Assembly: GCA_022340195.1 (NCBI GenBank)
Contig: JAJDOL010000009.1
Span: 1 to 34,321, forward strand
Reading direction: 5' to 3'
Source of the DNA: Chromatiaceae bacterium
GTDB taxonomy: Bacteria > Pseudomonadota > Gammaproteobacteria > Chromatiales > Chromatiaceae
Length of the DNA stretch: 34,321 nt
Numbering within the stretch: the first letter of the stretch is position 1; the number at the start of each line of letters is the position of its first letter. This document shows, piece after piece, positions 17,525 through 27,162 of this stretch. A model generated the notes under the pieces. The model saw only the letters and a program-made list of their open reading frames with translations, made no database searches and was not told the origin of the DNA. The position numbers and the translations under genes were made by a program.

Positions 17525-17666
17525 GGCCTTCTTTGCCGAGTGGATCAAATCAAATCAAGCTCGGATCACATCAACCGCAAATCACGTTTGGTAGGGCCAA
17601 GGTTTGCATCGACGCGGGCCCTGTAAGGCTCGATCCTTTAGATCACCAGGAGAACATAATCTGACC

Positions 17667-18563
17667 ATGAACAAGCATATCTTTATCACTTGCGGGTTCT
17701 TTGCCCTGATGGTAACGGGTGGGCTTGCCGCCGCCGAGGATAAACCCGCGGAGGCAGCGCCGACAGCGATCCCGGAGCCCAGTGGCGACACGATCATCGC
17801 CACCATCAACGGACAGGATGTATCCCTGGACCTGTTTCGCTATTTGTACACGGAGCGCCTGCGCCAAGCCAACGCGGAGAATACCCCGGAATTTCAGAAC
17901 CGGGTTTTCAACGAGATGGTCAACATGCTGGTGACGGCCCAAGACGGTCAGAAAACCGGGTTGGACAAAGACAAGGGGTTCAGGATGGCGCTCGACGTAC
18001 AGCGTCTTCAATTGCTGTCCAGGTATGCAATCCAGAACGCGGTCAACTCGTTCAAACCGTCCGAAGAGGACCTGCACAAGGCTTACGACGAGCTCTACAG
18101 TAAGGAAAAGCGTCTCGAGTACAAGGCCCGCCACATACTGGTAAAGACCGAAGAGGAGGGCAAAAAGCTCATCGAAGAGCTCAAGGGTGGTGCCGACTTC
18201 GCCGAGCTTGCGAAAACTCATTCCCTGGGCCCCACTGGTAAGGACGGTGGCGCGCTTTCCTGGTTCGGCAGCGGCCAACGAGAAAAATCCTTCGCCGACG
18301 CGACCGCGGCCCTGAAGCCGGGAGAGTACTCCAGCGAACCCGTCCAGACCAAATACGGATGGCATGTCATCATGCTGGAGGAGACGCGCGAAACGGATCC
18401 GCCAGCATTCGAGGATGTAAAGAATCAGCTCACCGTGGCACTACAACAAGGAGCCCTTGCAAAATATGTTGCGGAACTGCGAGAAAAAGCAGATCTCAAG
18501 CTCAATGACGAGCTGATCAAGGTGACCGGCGAGAGTCAAGCCAAGCCGGCCGACTCGAAATAG
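17667..18563 (+). CDS. Secreted parvulin-type peptidyl-prolyl isomerase
   Basis: This 298-aa protein has a signal peptide (residues 1-23, ending LAAAED) and an Ala/Pro/Glu-rich linker. A SurA-N-like helical region (about 50-130) follows, then a parvulin rotamase domain (about 150-245). The rotamase is shown by YKARHILVKTEEEGKKL, GADFAELAKTHSLGPT, GGALSWFGSGQ and YGWHVIMLEE. Such proteins act in the periplasm as folding catalysts or chaperones for envelope proteins. The start is ATG 17667; AGGAGAA lies 12 bases upstream. A 140-base gap with an ATCAA-rich stretch separates it from yciI, so it may have its own promoter. Confidence 0.92.
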   Translation: MNKHIFITCGFFALMVTGGLAAAEDKPAEAAPTAIPEPSGDTIIATINGQDVSLDLFRYLYTERLRQANAENTPEFQNRVFNEMVNMLVTAQDGQKTGLDKDKGFRMALDVQRLQLLSRYAIQNAVNSFKPSEEDLHKAYDELYSKEKRLEYKARHILVKTEEEGKKLIEELKGGADFAELAKTHSLGPTGKDGGALSWFGSGQREKSFADATAALKPGEYSSEPVQTKYGWHVIMLEETRETDPPAFEDVKNQLTVALQQGALAKYVAELREKADLKLNDELIKVTGESQAKPADSK

Positions 18564-19077
18564 CTCTAAACGTCGCTCTGTCCCCCCAAACAAGATCCCG
18601 TATCCGGATCGGGTGCTGCCCCCCCGACAGGAAGCGGCACCGGGCCGGATTTGTCTGGCCAGTCATGTTTGGTTTCCGCGCGGCGACGCTCGAGCTTCGC
18701 CGGAGAGAGGTCGGTCTCACCCCGTTGTGATCGAGGCACCCAACGACCGCGACGCTTCAGTCTTCGGCGGATCTCGGGTCCGGCTTTCGCGTCGCGCGGT
18801 TTCCAGACCGGGCAATGCGGGCAGCAGCAGGCGGAGAAGCCCGCTTTGGAACGATTTCCTCTGGTCGGCGCGGCAGAGCGGCAGACCATGGAGTATACCG
18901 TGCTGGTCGCGGCAACCCATGCAGACGCCATCGCTCTCGAGAAGGCATTGATGTCGCAAAAAATCGAATACCAGCCTCTACAATCTGACTCGCCACACTT
19001 GCCTCTGTCCTGACAGCAGGTAGGATTAACACTGGGGATTAAGATGTAACTTCCTATCGCAAACCGGGAGCATTCGC
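18564..19077. other. 514-base gap between the parvulin and cfa genes
   Basis: I see no convincing gene here. A 41-codon plus-strand frame at 18888-19013 starts MEYTVLVAATHADAIALEKAL, which recalls the N-terminus of DUF3343-type small proteins. It has no ribosome-binding site and ends abruptly. A minus-strand frame with a CCCPHCPV cysteine cluster covers 18566-18850 but has odd composition. Near cfa there is a CTGTC-CT-GACAG palindrome and a pair of GGATTAA direct repeats, listed separately. No tRNA or intrinsic terminator was seen. Confidence 0.5.
19005..19042. promoter_or_regulatory. Palindrome and GGATTAA direct repeats before cfa
   Basis: The palindrome CTGTC-CT-GACAG (19005-19016) is followed by two identical GGATTAA heptamers at 19023 and 19036, 13 bases apart and on the same strand. 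They lie 36-73 bases ahead of the cfa start codon, where a regulator would act. No known binding consensus is assigned; this is sequence structure only. Confidence 0.3.
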
Positions 19078-20253
19078 ATGGCTTCGGCAAACGATACGGC
19101 AATGGCGACTGCAAACAGTCCCAAACAAGCAGAGCGGGGCGCGCCGGACGCCCTGGTTCGGCTATTGAAGCCGGCCGATGTGCGCTTCAATAGTGACCGG
19201 CCCTGGGACATTCAGGTTCACGATCCGACGCTCTACGATCGGGTGCTCAGCCAAGGCTCCCTCGGCTTCGGCGAATCCTACATGGACGGAGCCTGGGAGA
19301 GCACGCAGCTGGACGAGACCTTCTGCAAGCTGTTCAAGGCCCGCCTCGACAGCAAGATCAGAGGTTTCGCCAAGCTTCAGTTCTTGGGGCTGTTCCTACG
19401 CAACATTCTTTTCAATCGACAATCATGTAAACGTGCCTTCCAGGTCGGCGAGCACCACTACGACATTGGTAACGATGTCTATGCGGCCATGCTCGACCCC
19501 ACCATGAGCTATAGCTGCGCCTACTGGAAGGACGCAGAGGACCTGGAGCAGGCCCAGATCGCAAAGCTCCGACTCATCTGCGACAAACTGGAGCTGAAAT
19601 CCGGGGAGCGGCTCCTGGACATCGGCTGCGGCTGGGGTGGACTGGCCAGCTTCGCGGCTCGGGGTTATGGGGTGGAAGTAACCGGCATCACCGTCTCGAA
19701 GGAGCAGCAGCACCTGGCCCGGGAACGGTGCGCCGGTCTCCCGGTACAAATCGAGCTCTTGGATTACCGCGACCTAACCGGTCATTTCGACAAGGTCGTT
19801 TCCGTGGGTATGTTCGAGCATGTGGGCCCGAAGAATTACTCGGCCTACTTCGCAACCGTCGAGCGGGTGCTGGACGCGGATGGGCTGTTCCTGCTCCACA
19901 CCATCGGCAACTTCGATCACCTGAGCACCACGGACGCCTGGATCGACAAGTACATCTTTCCCAATGGCCATATCCCTTCCGCACGACAGCTGAGCAGTGC
20001 CATCGAGCCGGGTTTCATCCTGGAGGACTGGCACAACTTCGGACAGGACTACGACCGGACGCTCATGGCCTGGTGGAAGAATTTCGACACCGCCTGGCCC
20101 ACGTTGGCCAGCAAGTACGACGAACGCTTCTACCGTATGTTCAAGTACTACCTGAACGCCTGCGCCGGCTACTTCCGCTCCCGCCAGGGCCAGCTTTGGC
20201 AGCTTGTGCTGAGCAAACGCGGCCGGCGCGACGTGTACCGCTCTGTGCGTTGA
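19078..20253 (+). CDS. cfa: Cyclopropane-fatty-acyl-phospholipid synthase
   Basis: This 391-aa enzyme transfers a methylene group from S-adenosylmethionine to cis double bonds of membrane phospholipid acyl chains, usually in stationary phase or stress. The diagnostic HHYDIGNDVY is at 126-135, the SAM-binding LLDIGCGWGG at 179-188, then GITVSKEQ, VGMFEHVGPKNY and the late DYDRTLMAWWKNF. Length matches E. coli Cfa (382 aa). ATG 19078 is preceded by CGGGAG. It appears monocistronic. Confidence 0.95.
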   Translation: MASANDTAMATANSPKQAERGAPDALVRLLKPADVRFNSDRPWDIQVHDPTLYDRVLSQGSLGFGESYMDGAWESTQLDETFCKLFKARLDSKIRGFAKLQFLGLFLRNILFNRQSCKRAFQVGEHHYDIGNDVYAAMLDPTMSYSCAYWKDAEDLEQAQIAKLRLICDKLELKSGERLLDIGCGWGGLASFAARGYGVEVTGITVSKEQQHLARERCAGLPVQIELLDYRDLTGHFDKVVSVGMFEHVGPKNYSAYFATVERVLDADGLFLLHTIGNFDHLSTTDAWIDKYIFPNGHIPSARQLSSAIEPGFILEDWHNFGQDYDRTLMAWWKNFDTAWPTLASKYDERFYRMFKYYLNACAGYFRSRQGQLWQLVLSKRGRRDVYRSVR

Positions 20254-20451
20254 AAGCCTCTTTCGTGCCAAAGGCCGGGCTCGTCGCGTCACTTGCCCGC
20301 GAGGCAATGACGTCATCCAACTCAACCGGCGTTAAACGCTCGTTCCACAGATTCGGCATCACCGGCACGGTTATCCCGCTATATTTAGCTTTGACGCACT
20401 CAGCCAGCTCGCTGGCATTCGTCGTTTCACACAAGCTTGGGTATCTGAAAC

Positions 20452-21330
20452 ATGCCCAAGAAGAACAACGTACTTATGCATAACGGCGCCCAAGACCCAA
20501 TGGGCCAAGCGGCCGACCCCAAATCCTGCGCCGATATCGGTTCCTCCGTCGCGTCCAAACGGGAGAAGGATTCGGTGATAGTGGTTCGTATGATAGTGAC
20601 GCTCAAGGAGGCTACGCGTTCGACGCTTCCGGTGGCGAAGCGAATTTCCCTGCTCAGGGATCTTCACCCGAAGGTTAAAAAAGTAACGGCCCGATTACCC
20701 AAGCCGAACGTACCTATCTCGAGCTTCGACACCGGCGATACCGCCGTTCTAACCTTGGAGCAACACCTTACCTGTCTTATGGTGCAGAACCTGAAGCTTG
20801 CTCTCGACGATCTGGGGCAATCGAAGCTGGCGTTTTCGGACAGATCGACGCGTTTACGTTGGTGGCTCCTGAGGAATTCGTTTCGTTATTTGGGTCGGAT
20901 GATCGAATACGCCATACGTTGGAACAAGCCCTATCCCTCGGGTATCTGGCAGCGGCTGCACGAGCTGTACCGCGATGTTCATACGCGGGCGAACTTGGCA
21001 AACGGGTTCGACGACCAGCGTGCGGAGGGTCGCTTCGATGCCGAAACCGAATACAAGCGCCTCTTACTCCTCGGGATTATCGGGCATGAGGTTCCGGTTG
21101 CCGACCGCTCGACCCGACTTTTCGAGGCGTTGAGATCGCTTGCGAAGGAGAGCCGTCTCGCGCGCGCCGAAACCTACAGTGGATCCTTCGATCTGTGGGT
21201 GGTCGAGATCGCTCAGGACAAGCCGCCACATCGCTCCACCGGAATCAGTCAGGACTTCAATGGTTGGATCTTCAAGCCAGCTCAGAATTTTCTCAAAGGA
21301 TTGAAGCACAGCTCGGTCTGGTATTGGTGA
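20452..21330 (+). CDS. Hypothetical protein, faint resemblance to PilZ-associated FimW-like N-terminus
   Basis: This 292-aa cytoplasmic protein lacks signal or membrane segments. The first 50 residues look disordered. The rest is helical with blocks such as RISLLRDLHPKVKKVT, SFRYLGRMIEYAIRW, GIWQRLHELYRDVH and ETEYKRLLLLGI. The pattern of a ...GLWxxLHxLY... helix followed by ...YKxLLLLG... reminds me of proteins that carry a C-terminal PilZ (cyclic-di-GMP) domain. No PilZ motif follows here, and the frame stops at 21330. It may be a truncated member or a separate family; the link is weak. ATG 20452. A hairpin TGAGTC-N8-GACTCA begins at its stop codon. Confidence 0.6.
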   Translation: MPKKNNVLMHNGAQDPMGQAADPKSCADIGSSVASKREKDSVIVVRMIVTLKEATRSTLPVAKRISLLRDLHPKVKKVTARLPKPNVPISSFDTGDTAVLTLEQHLTCLMVQNLKLALDDLGQSKLAFSDRSTRLRWWLLRNSFRYLGRMIEYAIRWNKPYPSGIWQRLHELYRDVHTRANLANGFDDQRAEGRFDAETEYKRLLLLGIIGHEVPVADRSTRLFEALRSLAKESRLARAETYSGSFDLWVVEIAQDKPPHRSTGISQDFNGWIFKPAQNFLKGLKHSSVWYW

Positions 21331-21533
21331 GTCGTCGGTAAGACTCATCACAGGGACCAGTACTCGATATCTGTCGTGTCGTCGAGAAAGTGCGAAGTAT
21401 CCCTGAGGCTCAGTACCTTGCGCCGAAACCGCGCATCGCCGTCCAAGTACACCTTTCTGGCGAAATGCCGCTTTGTGACAAAGGTCACGATTTCGGTTCG
21501 CCGAACGAGCTAGGCTTCGTCTGCCCGCCGGTC

Positions 21534-21559
21534 CACCGGTAAACGGCACCGGTAAACGG
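21534..21559. repeat. Perfect 13-bp tandem repeat (two copies)
   Basis: CACCGGTAAACGG occurs twice head-to-tail with no mismatch (21534-21546 and 21547-21559), 42 bases before a small gene. Each copy includes the palindrome ACCGGT. The arrangement suits a regulator binding in tandem or a slippage-prone repeat; with only two copies no array can be claimed. Confidence 0.8.
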
Positions 21560-21600
21560 ACTCATCATTGGAAAAGCCAGAACAGGCGTCGCAGAGCCAG

Positions 21601-21915
21601 ATGAATATCCACAACATTGCAAGCTACCCTACCGACGACATGAACGGACTGATCGCGGTATTTCTCAAAGACGTAGCCAACCAACCGGTCCCGCGGGGAG
21701 GAGAGACCCGCCTCGCCGAAATCCGCCGGGCCGTTTCAGAGCGACGCGCCTCCGAGCAGATGATAATGGACATCTACGAGCTGTTTCCCAGGAGCACAGT
21801 GGCCGAATCGGCGCCAGAGCGGAATGGCACGACCAACGCCAGGGCAAAACGGCGATCCGCAAAGGAAGCGGGCAGGCGGCACCTCAAATGCCTCTCCGGA
21901 AGACGTTCTCGATAA
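21601..21915 (+). CDS. Small protein of unknown function
   Basis: This 104-aa frame starts at ATG 21601; an upstream TTG at 21568 is less likely. The first 60 residues read like a real helical protein (MNGLIAVFLKDVANQPVPRG, LAEIRRAVSERRASEQMIMD). The C-terminus is Arg/Lys-rich (AKRRSAKEAGRR) and may bind nucleic acid or simply be low-complexity. I recognise no family. No strong ribosome-binding site is visible. Preceded by the 13-bp tandem repeat; no same-strand partner lies within 600 bases. Confidence 0.45.
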   Translation: MNIHNIASYPTDDMNGLIAVFLKDVANQPVPRGGETRLAEIRRAVSERRASEQMIMDIYELFPRSTVAESAPERNGTTNARAKRRSAKEAGRRHLKCLSGRRSR

Positions 21916-22126
21916 TGGAGCGCATCCGGGGTTATACCGGTCGAGGTGAAAATAGAGCCTGCTATTCCCTGCGGGCTGTGCCTTGCCTTGGCGTGTTTTA
22001 GGGGCTCTGATCATGCAAAATCAGGCAAAATAAGGTGCAACAGGGTACTAGTTTGTCCTGATGCCGGAAGCCGAGATCTGAGCAACCGAGATTCGATAAG
22101 CCGACATGAGTCTGCCGGTGCTACGC

Positions 22127-22720
22127 TCAGTTCCCATTTTCGCTGGCTCGAAGGCGCTGCTGCACCGCCGGCTGCGACAACCAGATGAGCGCCGCATCCG
22201 CATCCGATTTCGGCTCCTCGGACGGTAGCAGCAGCATCCCGTCGCTCACCGCCCAGGCGAGAGGGCCTTGGGCAATCGCGGGACCTGGATCCTGCAGTGA
22301 CTGCGGCACAGGGCTTCCCAGACGTCTCCTCAGTTGCAGCTCCAGGGTCTCGTGGTAGGCACGCCGGTAGTTGAGCTGAGCCGCACGTAGTCCCTCACCC
22401 TGCAGGAAAAGCGTAAAGGCACGTGACGGGATGGCGTTGAAGGCACCGACCTCGGCGGTACATAGCCGGTCACCGAAAGGATTAGCGCCTTCGTCACATG
22501 CCAGCTCCAAGTCTGGAAACAGCTCGCGAAACTGTGCTTCCGTCATTTCCGAATTAAGCTGCTCCATGGCCAGGTCGAGCTCCGCCTTGCCGAACAGAAA
22601 TAGCATTACCAGGTCCGTTCGGCGCTGCCCATCTTCGGTAAAAACCAACCAGACGATCGGCCCGAGCACGATGGTGAGCATGAGCAGCGTCTTGTAGAGA
22701 GGATTAAATCGCAGATTCAT
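22127..22720 (-). CDS. Membrane-anchored protein of unknown function
   Basis: This 197-aa protein starts at ATG 22720 (the frame extends to 22786, but the extra residues look non-native). One N-terminal transmembrane helix (LLMLTIVLGPIVWLVF) is followed by a soluble region, probably periplasmic, with EQLNSEMTEAQFRELFPDLE, two cysteines (ACDEG, RLCTAEVG) and GAFNAIPSRAFTLFLQGEGL. The two cysteines are spaced to form a disulfide. I do not recognise the family. Divergent from mutS, with a 131-base shared upstream region. Confidence 0.7.
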   Translation of the reverse strand: MNLRFNPLYKTLLMLTIVLGPIVWLVFTEDGQRRTDLVMLFLFGKAELDLAMEQLNSEMTEAQFRELFPDLELACDEGANPFGDRLCTAEVGAFNAIPSRAFTLFLQGEGLRAAQLNYRRAYHETLELQLRRRLGSPVPQSLQDPGPAIAQGPLAWAVSDGMLLLPSEEPKSDADAALIWLSQPAVQQRLRASENGN

Positions 22721-22851
22721 AGCTGCCGATTCTATCTGTTCTCCCGACACTCCCCCAAGCAGCAGTACCGAGCCCGAAGCTCCCATTCAGGCTACAATCT
22801 CCTACCCGCAGGTGGTCTAAGATTAGACTCCAGCTTCCAAGCCAGGCTCAA

Positions 22852-25413
22852 ATGAGCAAAGATCCGGCTCCGGCCAAGCATACCCCCGTCATGCAGCAGT
22901 ATCTCCGAATAAAAGCGGAGTACCCCCAGATGCTGCTTTTTTATCGCATGGGGGATTTTTACGAGCTCTTCTTCGAGGACGCGGAACGGGCCGCTCGGCT
23001 GCTGGACATCACTCTGACCAAGCGCGGCCAGTCCGCCGGCCAGTCCATCCCCATGGCCGGCGTTCCCTACCACGCCGCAGAGGGTTATCTTGCCAAGCTC
23101 GTACGCCGAGGGGAATCGGTTGCCATCTGCGAGCAGATTGGGGATCCGGCCAAATCCAAAGGCCCGGTGGAACGGGAGGTGACGCGGATCGTCACACCCG
23201 GCACCCTTACCGACGAGGCGCTTCTCGACGAACGCCGGGACAACCTGCTTGCCGCTGTCTGTGGGGACGACGATGGCAATGGCCTCGCCTGGCTGGAACT
23301 GTCCAGCGGTGGCTTTTCGGTTCTCCAGGTGCCGACGCTCGACGCCCTGCGTAGCGAGCTGGAGCGACTGAAACCCTCCGAGACCCTGTTCGCGGAGGAC
23401 AGCCGGCTCCCGGACGAGCTGAAGCTGGAGGGCAATGCCACGCGCCGACCGGTCTGGCACTTCGATTCGGACAGTGCACATCGGCTGATCTGCGACCAGT
23501 TCGGCACGCGCGACCTGGCCGGATTCGGTTGTGCGGAGCTCCCCCTGGCGGTCGGTGCCGCCGGTTGCCTGCTACAGTACGTTCGGGACACACAGCGCAG
23601 CGGCCTACCGCACATCCGCGGCCTCACTACCGAACGTCGTGACGATTCCCTGATCCTGGACGCGGCAACCCGACGTAATCTGGAGATTACAACCAGCCTC
23701 AGCGGCCATCCCGAGCACACCCTGGCCGGGATTATGGACCACACGATCACCACCATGGGGAGCCGTCTACTGCGACGCTGGCTCAGTCGCCCACTGCGCG
23801 ACCAGGACGTCATTCGGGGCCGCCACGCGGCAGTCGAGGAACTGGCCAACGGCGACTCCTTTGGGCAACTACAGGAGTCGCTGTCAGGCTTCGGCGACCT
23901 GGAACGCATCTTGGCTCGCGTGGCCCTGGGCTCGGCCCGCCCAAGGGACTTGGCGGTATTGCGCGACTCGCTGGCGCTTCTGCCCGCTATCCAGGTTGCG
24001 CTTAAGCCCCAGCAGAGCCCCTTGTTGCAGGAGCTGTCCGTGACGGTCGGGACCTTCCCGGATGTGGTCGAGCTCCTCCGCGGCGCCATCATCGACAACC
24101 CACCTGTGCTGATCCGCGACGGAGGTGTGCTGGCATCCGGTTACGACCAGGAGCTCGACCAGCTGCGCGACTTGTCGACCAACGCCGACCGATTCCTGCT
24201 GGACCTCGAGGAGCGCGAGCGCGCGCGCACCCGCATCGCCAACCTGAAGGTGAGCTACAACCGTATCCACGGCTACTACATAGAGGTAAACCGCAGCCAG
24301 TCCGAGCGAGTTCCCGAAGACTACGTCCGACGCCAAACCCTAAAGGGTGCTGAGCGTTACGTCACACCCGAGCTCAAGCGTTTCGAGGATCAGGTGTTGA
24401 GCGCCCGCGAACGCGCACTGACCAGGGAGAAGGCACTCTACGAGGCTCTGCTGCAGGACCTGGCGAAATGGTTGCCGGTGCTGCAGCCGGCGGCCACCGG
24501 CGCGGCTACGCTCGATGTGCTATGCAATCTGGCGGAACGCTCCGTTGCGCTTGATTGGGTGCGTCCCGAGCTGACCAACGAGCCAGTCATCGAAATCTCC
24601 GAAGGCCGCCACCCGGTAGTCGAGCAAGTCATCGATTCTCCCTTTGTAGACAATGGGGTACAGCTCGGCGAGGACAGGCGAATGCTGGTGATCACAGGCC
24701 CCAACATGGGAGGCAAGTCTACCTACATGCGCCAGACCGCACTGATCGTGCTCATAGCCTACTGCGGCAGCTTCGTGCCCGCTCGTACCGCGCTCCTCGG
24801 GCCAGTGGATCGCATCTTTTCGCGCATCGGCGCGGCGGACGATCTCGCCGGCGGACGGTCGACCTTCATGGTGGAAATGGAGGAAACGGCCAACATCCTT
24901 AACAACGCAAGCGAGCGAAGCCTGGTACTGATGGACGAGATCGGCCGCGGCACCAGCACCTTCGACGGTCTGTCCCTGGCGTGGTCGTGCGGCGTCGAGC
25001 TGGCGACGCGAATCCACGCATTCACGCTGTTCGCAACCCACTACTTCGAGCTGACGACCCTGCCAGAGGAGTACCCGGGAATCGCCAATGTGCACCTGGA
25101 TGCCGTGGAGCACGGGGACTCGGTCGTCTTCATGCACAGAGTACGGGAAGGTCCGGCCAATCAGAGCTACGGTCTGCAGGTAGCCCGACTCGCTGGCGTA
25201 CCAACCGCCGTCATAGAACGCGCCCGAATCCGCCTGCACGAGCTCGAGGAGGACGCCCAGCGCCACACGGAGCGGGAGGCCGCCCAACTCTCCCTTTTCC
25301 CTCTGGAGCCGCCGAGCCCCGCCCTGGACGCCCTGCGCGAGCTGGACCCTGACGGACTCTCACCGCGTGAGGCGCTGGAGGCTCTCTATCGGTTGAAATC
25401 GCTCGTGGAGTAA
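22852..25413 (+). CDS. mutS: DNA mismatch repair protein MutS
   Basis: This 853-aa protein matches the E. coli length (853). The mismatch-wedge motif GDFYELF places Phe36 and Glu38 exactly as in E. coli. The Walker A motif GPNMGGKST begins at residue 616, followed by [20 protein letters not shown], the Walker [17 protein letters not shown] and the ATHYFELT helix-turn region. MutS recognises mispaired bases and, with ATP, recruits MutL to start repair. The start ATG 22852 gives the canonical N-terminus, although the ribosome-binding site is weak. No partner gene is adjacent. Confidence 0.97.
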   Translation: MSKDPAPAKHTPVMQQYLRIKAEYPQMLLFYRMGDFYELFFEDAERAARLLDITLTKRGQSAGQSIPMAGVPYHAAEGYLAKLVRRGESVAICEQIGDPAKSKGPVEREVTRIVTPGTLTDEALLDERRDNLLAAVCGDDDGNGLAWLELSSGGFSVLQVPTLDALRSELERLKPSETLFAEDSRLPDELKLEGNATRRPVWHFDSDSAHRLICDQFGTRDLAGFGCAELPLAVGAAGCLLQYVRDTQRSGLPHIRGLTTERRDDSLILDAATRRNLEITTSLSGHPEHTLAGIMDHTITTMGSRLLRRWLSRPLRDQDVIRGRHAAVEELANGDSFGQLQESLSGFGDLERILARVALGSARPRDLAVLRDSLALLPAIQVALKPQQSPLLQELSVTVGTFPDVVELLRGAIIDNPPVLIRDGGVLASGYDQELDQLRDLSTNADRFLLDLEERERARTRIANLKVSYNRIHGYYIEVNRSQSERVPEDYVRRQTLKGAERYVTPELKRFEDQVLSARERALTREKALYEALLQDLAKWLPVLQPAATGAATLDVLCNLAERSVALDWVRPELTNEPVIEISEGRHPVVEQVIDSPFVDNGVQLGEDRRMLVITGPNMGGKSTYMRQTALIVLIAYCGSFVPARTALLGPVDRIFSRIGAADDLAGGRSTFMVEMEETANILNNASERSLVLMDEIGRGTSTFDGLSLAWSCGVELATRIHAFTLFATHYFELTTLPEEYPGIANVHLDAVEHGDSVVFMHRVREGPANQSYGLQVARLAGVPTAVIERARIRLHELEEDAQRHTEREAAQLSLFPLEPPSPALDALRELDPDGLSPREALEALYRLKSLVE

Positions 25414-25509
25414 CCCGCTTGCGCCATGCTGACTCTATCCATGTACCGGAGGTGAGTCCTCGTCGTTCACTTTCTCTTCTTGCGGACGGGACTGCTTCGC
25501 CAACTTCGC

Positions 25510-26259
25510 TCAGGAAACCCGCATCAGAGCGACGGTGATGTTGTCCAACCCTCCGCCGTCACAGGCGAGGTCGATCAGTGACCCGGGTAGCAGATCCAAA
25601 TCCTCGCCCACGCTCATCAGCATCCTGCGTATACCATTGTCGGTGACCATGCCCGTAAGGCCATCGGTACAGAAAAGAAAAAGATCGCCCGGCACGAGAT
25701 CTTCCTCGCCCGAATCCACCGCTACCGGGTCGGCTCCGCCCAGACCGCGAGTCAAGATATTGTCGTTTATTCCGTAGCGCTGGGCGTCCTCCAGGGTCGG
25801 GAAGAATCCCTGGTCGACGACCTCCTGAATCAGGGAATGATCGCGGGTTAGCTGAACGAGCTCGTCATTACGCAGGCGATAAAGGCGGGAATCCCCGACA
25901 TGGGCAAAGATAAGCCAATCCGCGCTCGCATACCCCACCACGACGGTTGTTCCCATACCCGCGTAATTCGGCGTCGCCTGGGCAGATTCCCAGATGGCTC
26001 GGTTCGCCTCACCGATCGCCTCCTGGGCACACCGCAGGGCGTCCTCCCTGTCCGACGGAAGTGTGCTCTCTGCATGAAACCGCTCGGTGACCGTCTGAAC
26101 CGCGAGTTGGCTCGCCACTTCTCCGGCACTCGCACCACCGATACCATCGGCGACAATGACCAATCCCGAATCCGGATACACGCCAACCGCATCCTCGTTG
26201 CTGGCGCGTAACCGCCCTGTATCGGTTCCCCAAGCAAACTCCAGTCGACGATCCGGCAT
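25510..26259 (-). CDS. PP2C-family Ser/Thr protein phosphatase
   Basis: This 249-aa soluble phosphatase has all the metal-binding signatures of the PPM/PP2C (Stp1/PrpC) class: NEDAVG (21-26), VIVADGIGG (34-42), GMGTTVVV, FAHVGDSRLYRL, LTRDHSLIQE, ILTRGLGG, FCTDGLTGMV and GGLDNITVAL. It removes phosphate from Ser/Thr of proteins and usually opposes a Hanks-type kinase; none is encoded nearby. The frame runs on to 26445, but that part overlaps dsbC in another frame and reads as shadow. ATG 26259 fits the family start exactly. Confidence 0.92.
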   Translation of the reverse strand: MPDRRLEFAWGTDTGRLRASNEDAVGVYPDSGLVIVADGIGGASAGEVASQLAVQTVTERFHAESTLPSDREDALRCAQEAIGEANRAIWESAQATPNYAGMGTTVVVGYASADWLIFAHVGDSRLYRLRNDELVQLTRDHSLIQEVVDQGFFPTLEDAQRYGINDNILTRGLGGADPVAVDSGEEDLVPGDLFLFCTDGLTGMVTDNGIRRMLMSVGEDLDLLPGSLIDLACDGGGLDNITVALMRVS

Positions 26260-26329
26260 ACGCACGCCGCCTATGACTCCAATCTGGTTATCTGGGCGGA
26301 AAAAAGGGATTCTGCGGAACGCGCCCGTC

Positions 26330-27052
26330 TCACTTTTTCTTGGCTTCCAGAAGCGCCGCCAAGCGCTTCGCCGGAACATACCCCGGAACCATCTCGCCGG
26401 TCTCGAGCAAGATCGAGGGGGTTCCCGTGACCCCGAGCAGCTCACCCAGCTTCATGTGATCCTTCACCGGATTCTTGCAGCTCTTAGCCTCGATATCCTT
26501 ACCCGCTTTCGCATCAGTCAACGCCTTGCGGCGGTCATCCGAGCACCAGACCGCGACCGCCTTTTTGTAGGAATCGCTGCCGAGGCCCGCCCGTGGAAAG
26601 AAAACATAGCGAATGCGCACACCTTCGGCTTCATAATCCGCGATCTCGCGATGAAGCTTCCGGCAATATCCGCAGTCAATGTCCGTAAACACCGTTACCG
26701 TATGCTTGTAATCGTCAGGGGCAAAGATCACCATGTTGTCCTCGCCGATCTTGGCTACCGCCTCCTTGCGAGCGGCGGCGCGGCGAGGCTCTGTGAGGTC
26801 CTCTCTATTTTCCAGATCAATCAAACGTCCTTGCAGCATATACTTGCCGTCGCTGCTCACATAGATCACTTCCGGGCCCATGACGACCTCAAAGAGCCCT
26901 CCAATCGGGGTCTTGCCGATGCTGTCGATCGTATACTCCGGCAGCAGCTTTTCGAGCCGAGCCTTGATCTTGGCATCGGTATCGGCAAGCAACGGAGATG
27001 TTGCCAGAGCCATGATCACGCCGGCGAGAATAGCTTTTCCAGAATTCGACAT
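26330..27052 (-). CDS. dsbC: Thiol:disulfide interchange protein DsbC
   Basis: This 240-aa periplasmic disulfide isomerase has a signal peptide (1-23, SPLLADT). An N-terminal dimerisation domain comes next, then a thioredoxin domain with CGYC at 127-130 (VFTDIDCGYCRKLH) and the cis-proline GVTGTPSILL. The second, structural cysteine pair (VWCSDD and AKSCKNP) is also conserved. DsbC shuffles wrong disulfides in exported proteins and is kept reduced by DsbD. The xerD-dsbC order is common in proteobacteria. ATG 27052. Confidence 0.95.
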   Translation of the reverse strand: MSNSGKAILAGVIMALATSPLLADTDAKIKARLEKLLPEYTIDSIGKTPIGGLFEVVMGPEVIYVSSDGKYMLQGRLIDLENREDLTEPRRAAARKEAVAKIGEDNMVIFAPDDYKHTVTVFTDIDCGYCRKLHREIADYEAEGVRIRYVFFPRAGLGSDSYKKAVAVWCSDDRRKALTDAKAGKDIEAKSCKNPVKDHMKLGELLGVTGTPSILLETGEMVPGYVPAKRLAALLEAKKK

Positions 27053-27162
27053 GCTGAAAACCCCTGTTTAAAGATAACTACGACCAAACTCGGGCAAAAA
27101 CATTCCGCCAGTTGGTGAAGTTGCGTACGGTAGCCTAAGCGGGCATCGAGGTCCACCGTGGA

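Noticed and set aside
18566-19114. 182-codon minus-strand frame with a CCCPHCP cysteine cluster
   Set aside because: Cysteines are scattered and composition is odd; the frame overlaps the cfa start and has no ribosome-binding site or family match.
21064-21549. 161-codon minus-strand frame with SRRHDRYRV, reminiscent of PilZ
   Set aside because: Antisense to the 3' part of the 292-aa protein; no further PilZ motif (DxSxxG), so the short match is likely chance.
26260-26445. 62-residue N-terminal extension of the PP2C gene
   Set aside because: It overlaps dsbC in another frame, is Arg/Ser-rich and is not part of the PP2C fold; the internal ATG at 26259 gives the family start.
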